Shown here: positions 12,494-14,418 of the stretch, in pieces
Numbering within the stretch: position 1 is the stretch's first letter
How the letters are laid out: each line of letters starts with the position of its first letter
NCBI GenBank assembly: GCA_035514995.1
Contig: DATJCC010000140.1
Location: 1 to 14,418 of the forward strand
Length of the DNA stretch: 14,418 bases
DNA from: Leucobacter_A sp035514995
GTDB taxonomy: Bacteria; Actinomycetota; Actinomycetes; Actinomycetales; Microbacteriaceae
Direction of reading: 5' to 3'
The notes under the pieces: generated by a model
The model's database searches: none
What the model saw: the letters and a program-made list of their open reading frames with translations, nothing else
Told to the model about the DNA's origin: nothing
Position numbers and translations under genes: made by a program

Positions 12494-14418
12494 ATGGCTA
12501 CCGAAGAAGTACAAGAACTTTCAGCTGAAAAGCGAGTTGCAGAGCTAGCTCAGGAGCTCGCCGCTTTAAACCCTGAAAAGCAGGAAGACGAGAGCGTTCA
12601 ATCAAGCTCGAACGGGCAGCGTCAGGGTGCCAGAGCTAAACAGAAGAACGGCCAAAAGCGCAAGCATTCACACAATGAAGGAATTATTCCGCTTTTAGCC
12701 AGAGCAGTGCGAGAGGTTGAGGCCGGGGCACAGCGTGGAAAAGCAAACGCACAAAATAGGACTAAGTTTCATGTGGCTGCGCTTCTCATGCGCGAAGAAG
12801 TCGCGAGACTCAGAACAGATGAATCTATTAGCGATGCCGAGCGTCAAGAAACAATGAAGAGGCTTGACGGGGTGGCGGGTATTCTCGCAAAGACAGCGGC
12901 ACGTGACACAAGTTTGATTACTCTTTTAGAGCCAGACGCACCCATAACTGAGGCTACACGGGCACTGCGCAGAAAAATGCTTACGCAAGCCGGTTTAGAG
13001 GTTGCAGAAGAAGAAAAAATTGTCGAGCCGCAAGCGCCTCTTGTGCCACCTGAGCTTGCAGAAAGACAAGTAACACCTCCCCAGATAGAACAGCGCGTCC
13101 GCTCAAATCCTTTCTTGGCGCCAAATTTGAATCTTTCAGCAAAGCCCACACCGGTTGTGCGGCTCGCCAACTGGGAGTTGCTAAACCCGCTCCTCAAAAG
13201 TTTTGAACAGGGTGGTGGTGCACAAGCGTGCATGCAGTTGCCAGAAGCTCCTGTAGTAGATCACCTATCACCTAAAAAGCTTGAATTGATGCCACACCAG
13301 TCTCGTTTTATCGAATCTGTGCGGGAAGGTCATCGAAGTTTCTTACTTGCAGATGAGCCGGGTTTGGGCAAAACAGCGCAATCAGTTATAGCAGCAAGTG
13401 TTGCAGGAGCGTATCCATTGCTGGTTGTGGTTCCTAATGTTGTGAAAATGAACTGGGCGCGTGAGGTGGAGCGTTGGACTCCAGGCCGTAAAGCAACTGT
13501 GATCCACGGCGACGGTAACGATATTGACGCGTTTGCTGATGTTTTTATCATCAACTACGAAATTCTTGACCGACACTTAAGCTGGATGCTCGGGTTTGGT
13601 TTTAAAGGGATGGTAGTTGATGAAGCTCACATGATTAAGAACGTGCAATCACAAAGGTCACGAAATGTGCTCGCGATTGCAGAGCGAATTAAAGGCCGCA
13701 TCCCAGGGGATGACCCACTATTGATCGCCTTAACCGGAACTCCGCTCATAAACGACATTGATGATTTCAGGGCTATATGGCGTTTCTTGGGATGGACAGA
13801 CGCTGAAAAACCAGGCGACGAGTTAATGGCAAAACTGGAACACGTCGGATACACTCCAGCAGACCCAGCCTTCTACCCGAATGCTCGCGAACAGGTTATT
13901 GAAATGGGCATCGTGCGGAGACGCAAAATTGATGTCGCACGAGACCTACCTTCAAAACGCGTCGTTGATATGCCAGTCGAATTAGATGACCAAGAAGGCC
14001 GGAGTATCCTCGCCGCAGAAGCAGAGTTGCGGAACAGATTGTTAGACCGATTTGACCGGTTACAGTCGGGCAAACTTGGAAAAGAACTCAGCGAAGAAGC
14101 GCTTATTCGTATGGTGTGCGCAGGGGAACTTGAGAGCACGCCAGAAGAGACCGGTATCAACGTCTTTACTATGGTGCGTCACATTGGTCAAGCCAAGGCG
14201 GGCCTTGCAGTCGATTATGCTGCTCAACTCGCTCGGTCGGTGGGCAAAGTTGTGTTTTTTGCTAAACACATCGATGTTATGGACAGAGCAGAGGCTGATT
14301 TTGCGGAGCGAGGCCTCAAAACAGTTTCGATACGCGGAGATCAAACCTCCATTGCAAGACAAGACGCGATTGACTCGTTCAACACAGATCCTGAAGTTGC
14401 TGTTGCCGTTTGTTCACT
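12494..14418 (+). CDS. SNF2-family DEAD/DEAH-box helicase, 3' end cut by window
   Basis: An uninterrupted frame runs from ATG 12494 (AGGAG at 12485-12489) through 641 codons to the window edge without a stop. The first 60 residues are polar and Glu/Gln/Lys-rich. Residues 65-165 look helical and of unknown role, and a Pro-rich linker follows. The SNF2 motor begins near residue 265 with MPHQSRFI, then motif I DEPGLGKT (287-294), DEAH (376-379), motif III LTGTP (413-417), VVFFAKH (586-592) and IRGDQT (613-618), which opens the second RecA lobe. Motifs V and VI would lie beyond the edge. SNF2 motors translocate on double-stranded DNA and remodel protein-DNA complexes. The Pro in DEPGLGKT, where most SNF2 proteins have Met, recalls an actinobacterial helicase family of unknown task. 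Hand-counted lines of this gene are more GC-rich than the preceding operon. Confidence 0.92.
   Translation, partial: MATEEVQELSAEKRVAELAQELAALNPEKQEDESVQSSSNGQRQGARAKQKNGQKRKHSHNEGIIPLLARAVREVEAGAQRGKANAQNRTKFHVAALLMREEVARLRTDESISDAERQETMKRLDGVAGILAKTAARDTSLITLLEPDAPITEATRALRRKMLTQAGLEVAEEEKIVEPQAPLVPPELAERQVTPPQIEQRVRSNPFLAPNLNLSAKPTPVVRLANWELLNPLLKSFEQGGGAQACMQLPEAPVVDHLSPKKLELMPHQSRFIESVREGHRSFLLADEPGLGKTAQSVIAASVAGAYPLLVVVPNVVKMNWAREVERWTPGRKATVIHGDGNDIDAFADVFIINYEILDRHLSWMLGFGFKGMVVDEAHMIKNVQSQRSRNVLAIAERIKGRIPGDDPLLIALTGTPLINDIDDFRAIWRFLGWTDAEKPGDELMAKLEHVGYTPADPAFYPNAREQVIEMGIVRRRKIDVARDLPSKRVVDMPVELDDQEGRSILAAEAELRNRLLDRFDRLQSGKLGKELSEEALIRMVCAGELESTPEETGINVFTMVRHIGQAKAGLAVDYAAQLARSVGKVVFFAKHIDVMDRAEADFAERGLKTVSIRGDQTSIARQDAIDSFNTDPEVAVAVCS

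Noticed and set aside
12844..14362. Minus-strand open frames opposite the helicase
   Set aside because: The plus strand carries ordered SNF2 motifs across the whole stretch. The reverse frames are composition shadows.

Overview
The window reads as a chromosomal segment of a low-to-medium GC actinobacterium, most likely an aquatic member of the Microbacteriaceae. The assignment rests on recalled family resemblance, not on a search. Two small membrane proteins just upstream of ribF (motifs ATKKPPNDFT and EAPVAYTLSA) and a SNF2-type helicase (motif I DEPGLGKT, Pro replacing the usual Met) look like actinobacterial families.

Layout. (1) Positions 55-1899, plus strand: two four-helix membrane proteins and ribF (bifunctional riboflavin kinase/FAD synthetase), tightly packed with an ATGA overlap before ribF. 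This looks like core genome. (2) Positions 2004-6686, minus strand: a complete HAAT/Liv-type ABC importer in the order lipoprotein binding protein, livF, livH, livM-livG. The last permease and its ATPase are one fused polypeptide, and the genes are joined by overlaps of 1-4 bases or a 2-base gap. (3) Positions 6687-6862: a divergent control region with a good sigma-70-like promoter for the plus strand and a candidate GntR/FadR-type operator. (4) Positions 6863-11906, plus strand: a five-gene operon encoding a PuuD-like class I glutamine amidotransferase, an SDR dehydrogenase, a glutamine-synthetase-family ligase, an aldehyde dehydrogenase and an FCD-type GntR regulator. (5) Positions 11903-12208, minus strand: a small DUF2249 protein, tail to tail with the regulator. 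(6) Positions 12494 to the end, plus strand: the first 641 codons of a SNF2/DEAH helicase, cut by the window edge.

How the genes may work together. Regions 2-4 look like one catabolic module. The importer brings in a small nitrogenous compound. The GS-like ligase puts a gamma-glutamyl group on its amine. The SDR and the aldehyde dehydrogenase oxidise the carbon side, and the amidotransferase-type hydrolase releases glutamate and an amino acid. This follows the logic of the E. coli Puu putrescine pathway, but an NAD-type SDR takes the place of the PuuB flavin oxidase. That fits an amino alcohol (ethanolamine-, alaninol- or aminopropanol-like) better than a diamine. The regulator at the operon's end and an exact match to the FadR-family operator consensus beside the promoter suggest substrate-induced autoregulation. 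The substrate is not determined by the sequence.

No tRNA, rRNA, CRISPR array, transposase or phage gene was seen.
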